A DNA stretch of 50,557 nt from Phytophthora quininea (Eukaryota; Oomycota; Peronosporomycetes; Peronosporales; Peronosporaceae): contig JAAVTG010000419.1 in the NCBI GenBank assembly GCA_011947345.1, positions 1 through 50,557 on the forward strand, read 5' to 3'. Within the stretch, counting starts at the first letter, position 1. Every line of letters begins with the position of its first letter. The notes under the pieces were generated by a model. It was not told the DNA's origin, did not search any database, and saw only the letters and a program-made list of their open reading frames with translations. Both the position numbers and the translations under genes were made by a program. Shown here one piece after another: positions 9,766 to 22,187 of the stretch.

Positions 9766-10794
9766 TAAACGTCGTCGGCCTCGTTCGAGCGTGTCCACTG
9801 CGTTGTTGTTTGCGTGTGACTCTTCCGATCCGTTTTCACCGCAATCTCGCTTTGCCTACGAGTTGACCGACCACGCTGTCGTTAATGCCAGAATCAAAGT
9901 GACGATATTTTCGTTGCAAACCCACCTTCCTCCTCTCGTGGATCGCGGCGTACGGCAACCCAGCACGGTCCCAACTGTATATCGAGCCGTAGTTGTGGTA
10001 GTACGCCATGCACGCAGCTGCAGCGCCAACGACGCTCCCTGCGACGACGTCGCTGTAATGGTGGCGGTTGTCCAGCGTCCGCGTGATGGCGACCCACGAA
10101 GCACCCAGACACGGCAGGAAGCAAAGAAAAACTTGAACGTCTTGACGCTGTCGTAGAAGATCGACTCGGTGCGGTTCTCGCAGGTAAGACGAGAGCGTCC
10201 AAGCAGGTAAAGCTGTTCAAACGTATGTGAGAGGCCTGCATTCTTGATAAAATACTACAACCGAAAGCTTACCGTGAGTACGCCCATGACAGACCAAGCG
10301 AAGGAAGCGTGTCCCGACGGGAAACTTTGCCGACCATCTCGTTCACCCTCAGCGTCACGGCACAGGTTCGTAACTCCATCCCACACCGCGCTGTAGTCCC
10401 AGCCACAGTCATCGTAGAAATCCGGCCGGAAGCGACCCGTGACGTTCTTTGTGAAGTTCACAAGGAACGTCGACAGCGTGATGGCCTGCCCCAAGCTCAG
10501 CAAGTGGTCGCGAAAGTCATGCTCAATGATGCGGATCTTGACAAACTTTGGCAGAATAAAGTTGATCGAAAAGGTAATGACGATCGGGATAGCGAGACCG
10601 ACAACGATGAGAGACCACATGGGGACTGCGTACAAGCAAGGCTATTAGGGCATTCACCACGATAGCAAATCGCGTTGACAACAAGTTTGCACGCACCATG
10701 TTGCGAGAGCTGCACTTGGTCAAGCGAAGGATCTCGTCCCCAAATGCTGGTCGTCGAGTTTAGCCGCATTTCGATCGTAGGAATGGGTCCGACA
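9761..10794. repeat. Segmental duplication, unit 1 right block (PAP2-C)
   Basis: This block matches 32911-33944 almost base for base (coordinate offset 23150-23151). It is followed by hAT-1 and then resumes for about 11 bp (23969-23979) before homology ends. It lacks the exon 1 region of PAP2-C. Confidence 0.88.
9766..10789 (-). pseudogene. PAP2/lipid phosphate phosphatase, paralogue C, duplicate without exon 1
   Basis: Exons 2-5 match C': 10697-10789, 10273-10625, 9926-10212 and about 9766-9855. The PAP2 motifs KNVTGRFRP and FPSGH are present. Three defects are visible. Exon 1 (N-terminus and first membrane helix) is absent because the duplication ends in intron 1 and hAT-1 sits on the exon 2 acceptor. 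Exon 4 lacks one base near 10123-10125 relative to C'. The stop codon of C' (TAA at 32916-32918) reads TTA here, so the frame would run into ankyrin sequence. The missing exon and stop cannot be explained by base-calling error, so this copy is judged dead. The complete version is at 32916-34272. Confidence 0.8.
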
Positions 10795-11066
10795 TAGGGA
10801 TGGCAAAAATCGACATTTTGTTACGAGTAGGGGTGGGTAATTTTGTTTTTACGGGTGGGAGGTAAATAGGGGTGGACATTCCATTTTGGGGTAAAATCCA
10901 AATGACTGGCCCACATCAAAGTTTGGCGTTTGGCCATGTTGGTTGCTGTCTACTGCTTGTTGCTTTTAGAAAGCATTCAATATCCCTCATTGTTGCTTTT
11001 GCACTACTAAGAGCACCCCCAAGGCCCTCCACGCTCCAAGCCCGGTCCCCTCCCCCAACTCTCTCC

Positions 11067-12655
11067 ATGGAGCTTCCTGCTTTCCCTTCGACGCCCCAAG
11101 ATGCTGCCTCAGCTCCAGCTGCCGTGCTGACGAATCCGCTGCCTTCTCGTCGCGGTGGACGGCGCCAAGATCCTATTTGGGACGAGGTGCTGGTTGAAGA
11201 CGGCATCGTATCTTGTCGAAAGTGCGAGAAGATCATCCACACGTCTGGCAAGACCCATGTCGAGCGTGTGCGCTACCACTTCGACAACAAGTGCGTCAAG
11301 CGTCTCTTCACACCGCCAATCACCAGAAGCTTCCGCGCTTCAGCAGCAGTTCGCCATGTGGTTCTACAGCACGGGCATGGCGTTCCAGAAGGCGGAGCAC
11401 GCAGCCTTGATAGCCGCTTTAAACGAGCTCACGCCGACTGCCGTGGTACCGACGCGCAAGCAACTCGCCACGACTCTTCTGGACAAGTGCTACGACGATT
11501 CCCGCTCCAAGATGGTGCTTTCCCTGCAAGGGAAACACTGCACCTTGACGACGGACGCTTGGACGGGCATCAATGGCAAGTCGGTCGTGAATTATGTTCT
11601 CTTATGTGGGGCGAACACATACTTCCTCAAGTCGGTGTACACGGGATCTGATTCCCACGACGCTCCCTTCTTGGCTGGAGATATCAAGCGACTCATTGCC
11701 AAGTTCCCGTTCGTTAACTTTTGTGGCGTTGTGACGGACAACACAGCGACGAACAAGTTGGTGCGGTCGACGCTTCAAGCGCAGCTTCCGAAGGTGTTTT
11801 TCACGGCTGCGTTTCGCACGTCATTCACTTGACTGTCAAGGATCTCGTGAAGGAGCTCAGCTGGCTGAACAAGCTGGAGGCTGATTGCCGCAAGATGGTT
11901 CGGTTCCTGAAAAAGAATCAGCAGCTGTGGTTCGAACTTCGGCGCCTTCAGCAGATGGATGACAAAATGGCTCTTGTGTTCCCAGCTGAAACACGTTGGG
12001 GTACGATCGAGCGGCGCTTCGCTTCCATCTTGGCGTCTGAAAAGATACGTTACGCATTCGTCAACCAGCGTGGGTTTCTTCAGGCGCACAAGAAGAGCAA
12101 CAGGCTAAACGCCGCCAAGCTTACGACACTGTCGTTGCGCCGGACTTTGTGAAGAAGCTGAAAAGGCCGCAGCTCTGCTGAAGGTGTTGACCAAGTTTTA
12201 GAAGGCATTTGAGCGCAACTCCACACCAGCCTCAGACGTGTACCACATGTTCGTGGAGCTTCCAAAGATCTTCAAGGCGCTCCCTCTGCCAACGGCCGAA
12301 CAGTCAAAGATCGCGAGCATCCTGGAGCAGCGCTTCGACTTCGTGTACGGTGATGCACATGGAGTTGCCTATCTCTTGGATCCACGCTATCTTGGACGAG
12401 GGATGGATGAGGCTACTCGCGAGCAGGTGGACATGTTCATCACGGCTTGGCATGGCCCCGACAAAGCCGACGCGACAGCGGTGGAGTTGCTGAAGTATCT
12501 CGGAACGCAGAGAGAGGGTTCCAGGCAGTCCAAGCTGATTCAGCGCAAGCAGCTGACGGTTCTGGAGTTTTGGAACGGGATTTACCGATTCCCGCTGCTC
12601 CAGCAGGTTGCGAAAACCGTCTTTTCGACTAGCTGTTCAAGTGCCGCTGCCGAGC
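11067..12655 (+). pseudogene. hAT-1 transposase, 5' part
   Basis: From ATG 11067 the protein has a BED-like zinc finger (VSCRKCEKIIH then HFDNKC). It continues with LTTDAWTGINGKSVVNYVL and GVVTDNTATNKL, the TD.W and TDNA regions of the hAT catalytic (DUF659-type) domain. Then come GCVSHVIHLTVKDL, ETRWGTIERR and LLDPRYLGRG. The frame shifts at about 11330, 11800 and 12150. The reading is cut at SSAAAE, the start of the hAT dimerisation domain, by the chromovirus; the remainder is at 22505-22707. With three frame changes plus the insertion it is not functional, although its original architecture is complete. Confidence 0.75.
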
Positions 12656-12812
12656 TGTTGCAATTAGGGATGGTTTTGAATTGGACGAATAAAGAACGTT
12701 TAGAATTGGCTAAAAATTCAAAACACTTCGGAAGTGACTTTTGGACGTCCAAAAGTGAAGCCAGCGATGGCGATCTTCCCTTCGATCATTGAAGAAAAAC
12801 CAAGAGATCGCC

Positions 12813-15123
12813 ATGGCCAACGACAACTCCGAGCAGCACGCTAGTAGCACCGCATCGCCCTCGACAGCATCATCTCCGTCGAGTGCTTCACGCACAAGGA
12901 CTCATGGATCTCCGACGCCAAGGAGGTCGCCTCGCTTCAGCCCGTATTCCGCTCATCGTGTGTCTCAGGAGTCTTTGCAATCGCCGGCTGCAACTAGGCG
13001 ACCAACGCGGGCTCCTCGGCAGGTGCTTTACTCACCGCAGTCAGGATCAGCGAGGCCTCCACGGTCCCCAGCTCTCTCGCGCCAACCCTCAACACCGCCG
13101 GTTATTATCGGTCGTCCACCCATGGATATTTGGCAGCACTACTTTGTCGAGAAAGAGAACGGAAAGCGGCACGGCCGGTGCAGATATTGCAATCGGCTCA
13201 AGAAGAATGGCAAACCAAGTGGAAACTTGCTGAGCCACCTCACGAAAGAGTGTCCTGCCGTTTCTAGAGATATTAGGATGTCTTTACTACCGAGGCCGGC
13301 TCCAGCTCCCGACGCAGCCCCACAAGCAGTGGTCGAACCGCCTAAACCGCAAGCACTGAGTCAAGACGATTTTGAGATGGCGCTGGCACGAGTCTTCTTT
13401 GAGTGCGCGCTACCATTTATCCTTGTGGAGGCGAAGGTTTTTCAAGAATTTATTGCTATGATTGCGCCGTCATTAAAGATACCATCGAGGTACAAACTCA
13501 GCAACGTGCTTTTAAAAAGAGTACGAGACCAAATTCACCGCTGCCACGTGATCAAGCTGATTAATGAGCAGGTTTATGTGTCTCTCGTCACGGATGGGTG
13601 GAGTGATACCAACAGCTCCAGTATTATCAATTTTATGGTTGTCGCTCCGGAGATGCCGGCGATATTTTGGTCGTCGTGGTCTACCAAATCACAGCAGCAC
13701 GCGGCAGACTACATGGCACAAGAAATTGAGAAAGTCATTGAGGACATTGAACGTCAAACATCCGCAAAGGTGGTCGCTGTTGTAACTGATAACGCAAGAA
13801 ACATGAGGAGTGCTACTCAGCGTATCCAATCTCGGCGAAACGTAGTTAGTGGTGGATGCTCAGCTCAAGTGCTCAATCTACTCATGAAGGATATCTGTAA
13901 GTTTCCGTCGATTAAAGCTGTCCATTCAAGAGCGGTCGCGCTTACTCGATTTGTTCGTGATCATCTGGCTTTACTGGATGAATTCAAGCGTCTACAAGAA
14001 GGTGTCCGTCGAATTGGCGCGAGAGCACGAAATCTGGTGCTCCCCGTCCCGACGCGCTGGTACTCAGTGTTTAGCTGCTTGCAAAATGTGATGAATAATC
14101 GAGAGATACTTGAAAAGCTATTTGTGAGCCCAGAGTATGAGCAATTTCGAGATCGGTACCGGGGAACAGCACCACGCAGGAAAAACTAGAGTATTTGATG
14201 GCACTGGTTCGCGACGATAAGTTCTGGGTTAATTTAGCGCTCGTTGTGCGCTTACTTGACCCAATTATCAAAGCGTTAAAGTACCTGGAAGCAGACAAAA
14301 GTTTTGTGCCGGGAGTTTATAAATGGTTTCGTTGGCTACGATATCATGAGGCGTTTGGTGTCACGGCACCTGAGCACGAGGCAGACACAGTCGAACAAGA
14401 TGAAAATACCAATCCAAATGCAGATGAGGGATCGGACGCACAGGATGGCCTCGAGCTGCTTAGTAGTGCCGCGGAGACTGAAGCAGATGAAGCTGAACTC
14501 GAAAGTACGGCGCCAGATGACGAAAGATTGCAGTCCGGGGCGATTATGAGAAGCTTAATGCGATTGAAACGACGGAGTTGCAACATTTCGTTCGAGAGAA
14601 AATTAAGAACCGCTGGAATTACGTTCACACGAACTCAATGTCCATTGGATTCATGCTCGACCCATCCACAAACCTCGACGACTTTGTTGGCAAAGACAAC
14701 GATAAAGTCGATAAACAAATACTTCGAATGGCGAAGCGGTGTGGTCTAACAACGACATCAAACGACCCCAAACTGACTGCAGAAATCCTCAGCTTTAAAC
14801 GCTGGAAGCAGCGTGGTGGTGCATCGGCACGGGATCAATATTCTCAGTCTAGTCCACGTGACTACTGGGGCGCAAAGAGAAGCCAGGATTACCCGCTGCT
14901 CACGAGAATTGCTGAGTTTGTTTTTGCTATTCCCACTTCGTCGGCGGCCAGTGAAAGGGCCTGGAGTATCTTTGATCACATCCACTCGAAGAGAAGGAAC
15001 AGACTCTCCGTCGAAAAGGTGGAAATGTTGGCATATATCTACATAAATTATGGCACGATAAAGAAGGGTGAAGTTGATCTTGCACGCCATCAGTCTTGCC
15101 CAGAGAGTGTCGAAGATAATTAA
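12813..15123 (+). CDS. hAT-2 transposase (two single-base frame breaks)
   Basis: From ATG 12813 a Ser/Pro/Arg-rich arm leads to a BED zinc finger (WQHYFVEKENGK, CRYCNRLKK, HLTKEC). Next is the catalytic region with VSLVTDGWSDTNSSSIINFM and VVAVVTDNARNM, then GCSAQVLNLLMKD and VPTRWYSVFSCL. The C-terminus holds the hAT dimerisation domain (IPTSSAASERAWSIFDHIHS, then RRNRLSVEKVEML). Frame changes at about 14170 and 14537 are each the loss of one base, the second beside a run of G. With both corrected, one frame runs from 12813 to 15123. As the youngest element in the nest it may have been active recently. It is related to, but clearly distinct from, the hAT-1 transposase. Confidence 0.75.
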
Positions 15124-15474
15124 TACCAAGTCGATTGATGCTCCATTTAACCGGCACGCAAGGTGCTGAGCGTTGTCCGCGATAAGTACCAAACAAACAC
15201 CTCGCTCATCCCGTCAACCTGCACTGTACCTCGCAGCACCTCCGTTAGTGATTATCTTGTACTCGGATGAATTTCCTATCTTCCCTTACCGGGTTCACTT
15301 CCTGCAGATTGTCCAGACGCGTTTGCACGGCCGCCTTGCTCATTCTCACCCCTGCAACAGCATCAAGCAGTACCCGTCCAGCGACGCTGAGCCAGCATAC
15401 TGCTCTTGTCTGGCAAGAACTCGTGCCGCGAGCGCTCTTAGCATACGAACGATTGCTGCAACCCTGCACATGGG
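15124..15474. other. hAT-2 downstream region, no gene seen
   Basis: Between the transposase stop and the minus-strand cargo. No readable protein on either strand. Confidence 0.4.
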
Positions 15475-16255
15475 TCATGCATTTGAATACGCGAAGCCTA
15501 GATCGCGTAGTACGCGTAGTACGACATAGAGGTGACGAGCTGCAGCGCCCACGGCATGACAGTGCCCACGCCGAATTGACACTGAAACAGCATGCCGACT
15601 CGCTTGTTGTGTGCCTGGGATGGGATATGAGCGGCACCACGACCACAGCATCGGTCTCGTTCGTCGCCAGCTCCGTCGCATGGACTCGTGGTGGTGGTTG
15701 ATGTCCTGCAGGCGCGCGTTGCTAGCAGCTAGTTCTCGCAAAACTCTAGCGTGGGCTCGGCGTTGAGGAAGAAATTCTCTTCCACGGCGATCTCGTTGCT
15801 CAGCAGCCGGCGGCGGATCTCCGGCGGTGATGTCGTGGCGCTTGCAGTGCTGCGGCAGGATCATGAAGGCAGCCGTCGCTTCCGTGCCGGACACGAGGCT
15901 GAAATCCATGACGACGTACTCTGTTAGCAGTCCCATCCAGGTGGGGCGCCAGATTCCCATCCAAGCACTCGATGTGGACGTCACGCTTGGATATGGGCGT
16001 TAGCGGAATACCCGAGTCGTCCACGTACTCGGCCAGTCGTGCGCCGATGGCGATGATGACGGTCATCATGCAGCTGATAGCAACGCGAGCAGCAGGACGA
16101 TCTTGACACGTCTTCTTGGAGGACAGTTCTTGCACGGGAGCGAAGGTTACGTGCGGCTTGCTGTCCAGGCTGATACCGAGATGATCGGCGCGAACGTGAT
16201 GGGCGAGACGTTCTAGCTGAAGTCGGGGAAGGCTAGGCCAAAGAGAAGATGGCAA
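15475..16255 (-). pseudogene. Possible captured host-gene fragment inside hAT-2 (membrane protein, perhaps ENT-like)
   Basis: Several minus-strand frames read as broken protein rather than noise: LSNEIAVEENFFLNAEPTLEF, and FGVGTVMPWALQLVTSMSYY continuing in the next frame as LRDLGFAYSNA. The VGTVMPW core followed by a membrane-like stretch resembles the first helix of equilibrative nucleoside transporters (inference from one motif). No piece belongs to a transposase. Base composition is higher in GC than the rest of hAT-2. It could also be chance open frames; the family assignment is weak. Confidence 0.3.
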
Positions 16256-16471
16256 GCGTCATTACCAACATGGAGTGGCTGCCGTGCTTGTCCACCAGCG
16301 TGCTGAACGGGAGCGCATGCTGGCGTTCATTGTTCCGAAAAACCTTCTCTGATAGAATAGAATATCCTTGTTGGTAGTTTCAGATAGTTTTGCATTCTGC
16401 ATGGATTTTGGACGTTTTCCAAAAAGTTTAGAAGTGTTTAGAAGTCGTCCAAAATCATCCCTAGTTGCAAT

Positions 16472-16779
16472 ATGGTGGCACCCACTCCTGAAGTAGACTT
16501 CACGCTAGGGAGACCAGCCACGTCTTTAGGGCCGAGGAAACTGCGTTGAAGGCAGGAATGAAGCAAGGACGAGGAACAGCGTTGCTCTGTTGGTGTATTA
16601 TCTTAGAGTGATGAAGAGACAGTCTTGGCGGCCGTTGTGAAACTACTACCAGTGCCTACTAGTTATAGAACTATGAAAATGAATACTGTGATGCCTCACA
16701 ACTCTCCTGATCTTGTCGACTGCCATTCTCGTGCACATATCTTGGAAATATCTTGTTTAATCTTTCCCAACCGGTAACA
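16472..16779 (-). repeat. Chromovirus left LTR, main 308-bp segment
   Basis: This is the bulk of the left LTR after hAT-2. It differs from the right LTR by three transitions and no indel. Immediately inside it on the coding strand is the purine-rich GGGAGG that may be the polypurine tract. Confidence 0.9.
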
Positions 16780-16798
16780 TGACCTCCCAGGAAGGGAA

Positions 16799-19700
16799 TC
16801 ACATACTTGCCGATGAACAGACGGTAAGGTGAATCACCATTATCGGAAGTCGATCTGGCAACAAAAGTTCGGGAGGCAGGTATTTTGCGTGCTGCATCGA
16901 GACTTGTTTTTCTCGCAAACGCTTTGATCCTTGCGGGTTCAGATCATTTAGGCGTCTTAAGAAATGCTTAATGAGACCTGGTACTGATTGCAAATTCGAT
17001 ACTGGCTCCCAGGTGATATCGTCGCTTGCTCCGACCCATTTGCACTTATACTCGTCTAATCCCTCAAGGTTCAATCGATGCTCCAAAATATCCTCGATTA
17101 AATGCCCTTCAGACCCGTCCTTCAATCGCACTGTTGGAACAACATTCCGACGGAAAGGTGAATCATCTTTTCGGAAAAGCTTCAAATTCATGGTATGAAA
17201 CACCGGGTATAGTGTGACCTGAGGTGAAAATTCAAACGATAAGACGTGCCTCCGTGTTGTTTTTCAACAACCTCATACGGTCCGATCCATTTAGGTGCCA
17301 ATTTCCGCTTGACGGCGCCAGCGTTTTCGACACTCAAATTTCTGGTCGACACCAAGACCATATCTCCAAGCTGGAATGTTTGGTCACGGCGTCCCTTGTC
17401 GAACTGTAACTTCAGTTTTTGTGCTGCATCACGAACCTTTGCCTGGAACTCGCGTAATATCTTCTCCATGTGCAGCAGGAACGTTGTTGATGCATTTTTC
17501 TTGTTGTCTGCGTCGGGAACCTCGTTGTGTAGTGGCATTGAAGGATTGTAACCTAGATCAGCGAAAAAGGGGCTCATTTGAATACTAGACTGGTAGTGAC
17601 GGTTGTAGGCAAACTCTGCTAAAGCCAAGTAATCTGCCCAATCGCTCTTATACCCACTCACGTAACTTCTTAGATATGCTGCCAATATTCCATTGATATG
17701 TTCGACTTGGCCATCAGTCCTCTGTTGGTATGCAGCCGCCATCCTCAGCTTGGTGCCAGTCAATTTAGCACATTCCTGCCAAAAGAGCGACGTGAATTTA
17801 GAATCTCTGTCAGATGTAATATCACGTGGGATTCCGTGGCACATACTGGTTTACAAATACTGCAGCGAACTTCTCCGCCGAGGTGGTCGTACTCGTCTCG
17901 ATGAAGTGATCCCTTTTTGTTAGTCGATCAGCTATCACCAGAACCGAGTCATTTCCTTTGTCATTTGGCGGCAAGCCAGTCACGAAATCCATACCGATGG
18001 ATTCCCATCGTGCTGTCGGTACTTCCAGCGGTCGCAAACAGCCAGGTGCCTTTCCAGTTCTCCCTTTACTCCGTTTACAGGATTGACAGGTCTTGGCGTA
18101 CTGCGTAATTCGTCGTGCCATATTTTTCCGGTAGAATCGTTCCTGCACAGCGCAAAGTGTTTTCTCAATCCCTGGATGGCCGCTCAGAGCACTATCATGC
18201 AGCTCCCAAAGAACAGCATTTTGAACTTCGATATTGTCGGCTGGAATCCATACACGAGACACTCCATTTAAGGAGTAGTAGACAATATCATCTACTTCGG
18301 AATAGCTACACCGCTCTGCATGAGCTACTTGGGGCTTCTTTTCTTCTTTGAGGCATTGTAACACCCCTTGTTCCGTTTCCTGAGCCCTGCGAATGAGCTC
18401 CCTCAACGATAGTGCTTTTTCTTTCTTGGCGGCGTATAACTGCTTGTTTTTCTGGGCCAGGAAATCAACTTCAAAATCGCTACGTCTACTCAGAGCATCC
18501 GCCACCGTGTTTGTCTCGCCTGGAATATAGTTAAATTTCAAGTTGTACTCTGCAAGCTGGTCGTACCAGCGGCAAATGCGACGATTTATACTCTTTGGGT
18601 AAGAACCTTTTCCAGTGAACGATGGTCGGTCTCTACAGTGCACCCTCCGTCGATGAGATACACTCGCCAAACATTCAAACAATGAATGATGGCTAGCATT
18701 TCTTGTTCGTGAGTCGGGTAATTTAGTTCGGGAGATGTAAGCTTCCGTCCTGTAAAAGCTATTGGATGCTCGATACTTGAACTTGTATTTTGTTGCCGCT
18801 CGACCTCCTCTGAACAGGACGACGACTGGAAAAGCACTCCACCGATGGCAAACTGGGATGCATCTGTCCGAATACGAAAAGGACGAGAAAAATCAGGGAG
18901 AGCTAGCACCGGCGTCTTGCATAATGCCGACTTAAGCTCATCAAACGCAGCTTGTGCCGCAGGCGTCCAGACCAACACTTTCGCTTTTGATTTCACCAAA
19001 TTGAAGAGTGGTGCACTGATTTCCGAGTAGTGAATGCAGAACCGCTATAAGTAAACTGTTGTCCCCAAGAATGACTGCAAATCTTTCACACTGCGTGGTG
19101 TAGGCCAGTCTTTGATAACTGCAACTTTGTCAGGGTCGATTCGAACACCTTGTACGCCTACAAAATCGCCCAGGCAAGGTATTTCCTGGCAAGGTATTTC
19201 CTGGCTGCATATCGTCGATTTGGCTAATTTCAGGTATAGTTTCCGCTCTAAACAACGTTGAAAGACGCATTTCACGGCTTGCAAATGGGTCTTGATGTCG
19301 GCATCTCGAGTGAATATGTAAATGTCGTCGAAATATGTCGCTACTGTGTCTGCCAAATCCTTAAAAATCCCGTTGACGATACGATTAAAAGTGGCGGGAG
19401 CGTTGCTTAGGCCCATGGGCACCGCAATATATTCAAAGAGCCTGTCAGGAGTCTGGAACGCAGTCAGGGGTATGTCTTTCTCCCGCATACGTATCTGATA
19501 GTATCCGGAAAGCAAATCAAAACAACTATACCAGCAGCATCCAGCCATCCGATCCAAAATGTCATCTTTTCTCGGCATTGGTGTTGACTGACGTATGGTG
19601 AGCTCGTTCATCGCTCGATAGTCATGAACAATGCGCCACCCCACGGGTTTTCTAATGCAAAATGTTGGTGCGCCGTGGGGTGAGATGCTCGGGCGAATTA

Positions 19701-20877
19701 GGTCTGCTTCAAGCATCTCTTTTAGCCAAGAGCGTAATGTATTCGTTTGCTCCGGGCATAGTCGCCACTGAGGACGAAAGATGGCACCGTGGCCTGGCAT
19801 TATTTCCATTTCGTGTTCTCCATGAACCGGTGGCCCTATAGGTAACTTTGTCCGGAATATTTTCTCGAACTTCTTTATCAAAGGATAGGCGGGGTTCGAT
19901 CTGAACGGGTCCTGGTCCGTTTTTCTTGACGCTCCGATTTCTCACGCGTCTTCATCCCGGCCGCATTCATCTGTTGTTGTTTCTCCGTTATATCGTCGAG
20001 ATAAACGGCCAGGAAATCACCTCCTTTAACCCACGTAGCATGCATTGCGTTGATCGTTGCCTGAGATAACACCACCATAAATTCAAAAGCCTTCTTTTGA
20101 CAAGTCGTTTGGCTTGTTTCATCGAGATATATCGCATCATCCCGTGTATTTTACTGAAGTAAAACCGCTTCTCCTTTGAGTTCCGCAACACATGAAGTTT
20201 AGTTGGTTGCTGCGTTCGGCGACGATTAATCTTCAAGACAGGACTTCTCAGTTCAATATCCTGGTGTCGCCGTTCTGTCTTGTAAGGTGGTTTCTTACCA
20301 TGCTTCACTATTAACTTCACAAAGTGATCGGTGTCGTACACTCTGTCGGTGGCCCAGTCAATTATGGGCTTCATCTTTCTCTTCCACGGAACCCCCATCA
20401 TCAAGTCACATCCATTAGGAATGAGGCACACGTTGAAGTCAAAATCAAAGGCAGACATCTCATCCACGAAGATGCTCAGCGAAATCGTGCGGTTCGGAAT
20501 GGATTCCGTCTCGCCATTTCCAAACGTGACGTTGAACGTTCCGCGATCCACAACAAATTTCATCAATCCATTCGTTCGCAAGAACTCTTCGCTAACTCCA
20601 CAGAAATCAGCTCCTCGTCAAAGAAGGCTGACCCTCGGGTAATTGCGTCCTTGAAAACGCAACTAACTTCTTTTATCAGATAGCGACTCCAATCCGGCTC
20701 TGACTCCGTTTTCTGCACGAAGTACTTCACGTTGTCAGTTTTCCCGGGATCGAAGACCCACGAAATCAGGTTATCATCGGCAGCGGGAGGTCCTAGGATG
20801 CCATCCCTAGGACCAGTTAGTTTAAATCTGCTTTGATTTTTGATAGATCCGATTGAATAGCGGTGAGCACTTCCCAA
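16799..20877 (-). pseudogene. Chromovirus Pol: protease, reverse transcriptase, RNase H, integrase, chromodomain
   Basis: Read right to left, the pieces come in Ty3/gypsy order. A retropepsin-like segment has CLIPNGCDLMMGVPW. The reverse transcriptase (19881-19045) has FDLLSGYYQIRM, VPMGLSNAPATF and the catalytic TYFDDIYIF. RNase H (18999-18586) has FRIRTDASQFAIGG. Integrase has the zinc-binding HDSALSGHPG to CQSCKRSK, then GMDFVTGLP, TSDRDSKF and the GPYEVVEK tail. A C-terminal chromodomain follows (EYKCKWVGASDDITWEPVSN). The frame changes several times, and the RT piece carries a 15-bp tandem duplication at about 19175-19204 (QEIPC twice). Given LTRs about 99% alike, some of the breaks may be sequence errors. 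Confidence 0.85.
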
Positions 20878-22156
20878 ATTTTGCTGTCATTGGATGGTAG
20901 CGAGGTCGAGGGAGTTACGAGTGTTGATGCGGCATTGTACCCAGCTTTTTCTTGGTTCAAAAGCCATTGGGGTTGTAATTCCGGGTGCAACGCCCAACAC
21001 TTATCGGCCGTGTGACCGATTTCAAGGCAACGAGATGACGAGCAGCGCTGGCCCGTACGACCACGTGGCTTCGTTTCCGCTACCAATGTTTTCTTGGCTG
21101 CCTTGCTCGTGGTTTTGGCTGTATCATTGTCGGTTTCCTTCGGATTTAAACCTCTGGCTCCGTCCAGAAGGTCATCAAGCGTGTCAAACTCACGGACTTG
21201 GAGAAGTTCGCGCAACTCAGTTGATTTGAGCCCTTTCTTGAACAATATCATCTTGTACTGCTCGGAGACGTCATCAGTTTTACCAAGACGAACAAATTCC
21301 TCGATATATGCGTCTAGTGATTTGGTGCCTTACTTGCAATCAAAAACTCGCGACGAGGTCTTCCTCCTTGGCCTTCGTGACGAATCGGTTACGCATCCCT
21401 TTAATCGTTGACGTCCACGTCCGAGGGCCTTTGTAATCCCGCAACAACCAATGTTTGGCTTTACCTCGCGTATGGTTCATCATAAGTTGGCCAATGCGAG
21501 AGTCGACTTGCGCATTTTTGAAGTATAATCCGTACGTCGCGTACCAAGTGATCATATTCAGTGCGTACACCTCTATATCCTCGGAATCCTCTCCGCCATA
21601 AGCGGGGTCTCCTTCTGCTTTAGGCATTTCTCGACCTGCTTTTCCCGTTCCGCTGGATAGTACACATTTAGGGCGTGATCAGGTGCAGGTCCGGTGACAT
21701 CCCAATCTGGGTAGAGGCCGTCAGAGGCAAACACCAGCGAGCCAGGTTCAATTCTATTCACGGTGTCTTTGAGTGTGTTGATGTTGTCGATTGCGAGGCT
21801 TACTTCAGTTCTCAATTCCGTTGATTGGGCGGTTACCATGGCGATGCGAGTTTCCATAGCACTCAATCGTGCTTCTTGTTGCTGCGACATCGCTTGTACT
21901 TGGTTGGCGAGTTGTTGGAGCACAGCTTGATTGTCCTTCATGATCTGGGTACTGACCATGTGCTTTTCGTCGCTTTTTAGTGCATACTCAGCCATTCCTT
22001 TGGCGATGCCTGCCTGGTCCGCACTTACGTTTTTAGCTGGGCTTGGATTCCTTCGAAATCTGCCAGAACAGCGCGTAGTGACCTCACTTCTTCGGCTGTA
22101 AGAGACGTCACCAGCTCGTTTGGACATGAACTTTCATCCATGTTACGGTCGCTCAT
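20817..22156 (-). pseudogene. Chromovirus Gag with CCHC knuckle
   Basis: From ATG 22156 (MSDRNMDESS) the protein continues, after a one-base frame loss at a run of A near 22028, into a glutamine-rich helical part (LANQVQAMSQQQEARLSAM). A capsid-like region follows (MNHTRGKAKHWLLRDY). A single knuckle CSSSRCLEIGHTADKC precedes the stop at 20817; its first spacer is four residues instead of the usual two. Another one-base loss lies near 21620. No separate envelope-like frame exists. Gag and Pol are in different frames, but the breaks hide whether that is original. Confidence 0.7.
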
Positions 22157-22187
22157 TCTTGCTGTAGTCCCTTGACAAAGGCTACTA

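Larger units (their letters stand above)
12665..16463 (+). mobile_element. hAT-2 DNA transposon inserted in the chromovirus LTR
   Basis: The 3799-bp element starts TAGGGATGGTTTTG and its inverted right end reads TAGGGATGATTTTGG. The 8-bp target duplication GTTGCAAT is exact (12657-12664 and 16464-16471) and fits the hAT preference for T at position 2 and A at position 7. It lies nine bases inside the LTR, so it is the youngest of the three nested elements. Confidence 0.92.
12656..16779 (-). repeat. Chromovirus 3' LTR (left), interrupted by hAT-2
   Basis: The first nine bases TGTTGCAAT are at 12656-12664 and the remaining 308 bases at 16472-16779. The last eight of the nine, GTTGCAAT, are repeated at 16464-16471 as the hAT-2 target duplication. 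Confidence 0.92.

Noticed and set aside
20785..20815. CATCCCTAG-like ends as another hAT terminus inside the chromovirus
   Set aside because: The CCTAGGATGCCATCCCTAGG palindrome lies within the gag-pol coding region, with no partner end or target duplication.
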